From contig NZ_NADJ01000034.1 in assembly GCF_002196705.1 (NCBI RefSeq), forward strand, positions 1-64,000: a stretch of DNA of 64,000 nt. Reading direction: 5' to 3'. Below are positions 63,969 through 64,000 of this stretch, piece by piece. Source of the DNA: Desulfosporosinus sp. FKB. Lineage in GTDB: Bacteria > Bacillota > Desulfitobacteriia > Desulfitobacteriales > Desulfitobacteriaceae. Each line of letters starts with the position of its first letter. Positions within the stretch are counted from its first letter, which is position 1. The notes beneath the pieces were generated by a model. The model saw only the letters and a list, made by a program, of their open reading frames with translations. It did no database searches and had not been told where the DNA came from. The position numbers and the translations under genes are program-made.

Positions 63969-64000
63969 CTTCGTGTTGTCTTGAACGAAATTTAAATGCC

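Noticed and set aside
1-64000. CRISPR array, rRNA, tRNA, prophage or complete transposon
   Set aside because: No regularly spaced repeats, no RNA gene signatures, and no transposase, integrase or phage structural genes were found.

Overview
The window looks like chromosome of a low-GC, spore-former-type anaerobic Firmicute, most likely in the Desulfitobacterium/Desulfosporosinus group. This is an inference from gene content: a desulfoferrodoxin fused to a regulator, a DUF364 metal-chelation locus, a MoaE-like protein, a selenocysteine peroxiredoxin, pyruvate carboxylase, strong AGGAGG-type ribosome sites and frequent TTG/GTG starts. No rRNA, tRNA, CRISPR array, complete insertion sequence or prophage was seen.

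Layout. 0.1-6.9 kb: a DrrA-type ABC exporter (ATPase plus two permeases), an alpha/beta-hydrolase fused to a family-2 glycosyltransferase, then a LiaS/LiaR-like two-component pair. 7-10.7 kb: a MocR-type regulator divergent from a LysE exporter, a small sigma region-4-like protein, a Big_14-type lipoprotein and a decayed gene. 10.9-13.7 kb: a NitT/SsuABC-type importer. 13.9-20.7 kb: an EFR1-type flavodoxin/ferredoxin protein, a frameshifted gene, a chemoreceptor, an HTH-desulfoferrodoxin fusion with a flavodoxin-like reductase, a DoxX-like protein and a HAD hydrolase. 21.1-28.0 kb: a structured leader followed by a metal locus (HypB-like GTPase, soluble ABC ATPase, DUF364 protein, THEP1-like NTPase) and a FecBCD-type importer with its own hairpin-rich leader. 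28-36 kb: gamma-glutamyltransferase, an AraC/GyrI regulator, a frameshifted membrane protein, and an OPT transporter-PqqD-PepV peptide-use operon. 36.5-42.4 kb: a CatB/Vat-type acetyltransferase, a TetR gene with a clear two-operator promoter ahead of a rifampicin-phosphotransferase-like gene, a MoaE-like gene, a peroxiredoxin whose catalytic residue is encoded by an in-frame TGA, and a YjfB-like gene with a sigma-D-type promoter. 42.6-47.9 kb: a sigma-54 activator divergent from a glutamine-synthetase-like ligase, an acetamidase/formamidase and an APC permease, with a visible -24/-12 promoter. 48-53.7 kb: a methyltransferase, then a repeat protein + MoxR ATPase + metallopeptidase/VWA trio and a lipoprotein. 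54-64 kb: panB with an attenuator-like leader, pyruvate carboxylase, and a BlaI/BlaR1-like operon in which the M56 protein carries a phosphodiester glycosidase domain, followed by a second glycosidase and a membrane-anchored protein.

The strongest unusual signals are: the selenocysteine peroxiredoxin with SECIS-like hairpin and no usual resolving cysteine (41.5-42.1 kb); the DUF364 metal locus with two structured leaders (21.1-28.0 kb); the repeat/MoxR/VWA trio (49.4-52.8 kb); the BlaR1-glycosidase fusion (59.3-62.5 kb); and a family of 3'-hairpin repeats at about 43.8, 53.9, 59.1 and 63.9 kb that resemble orphan IS200/IS605 right ends. Functions are read from motifs and known families only; no database search was possible.
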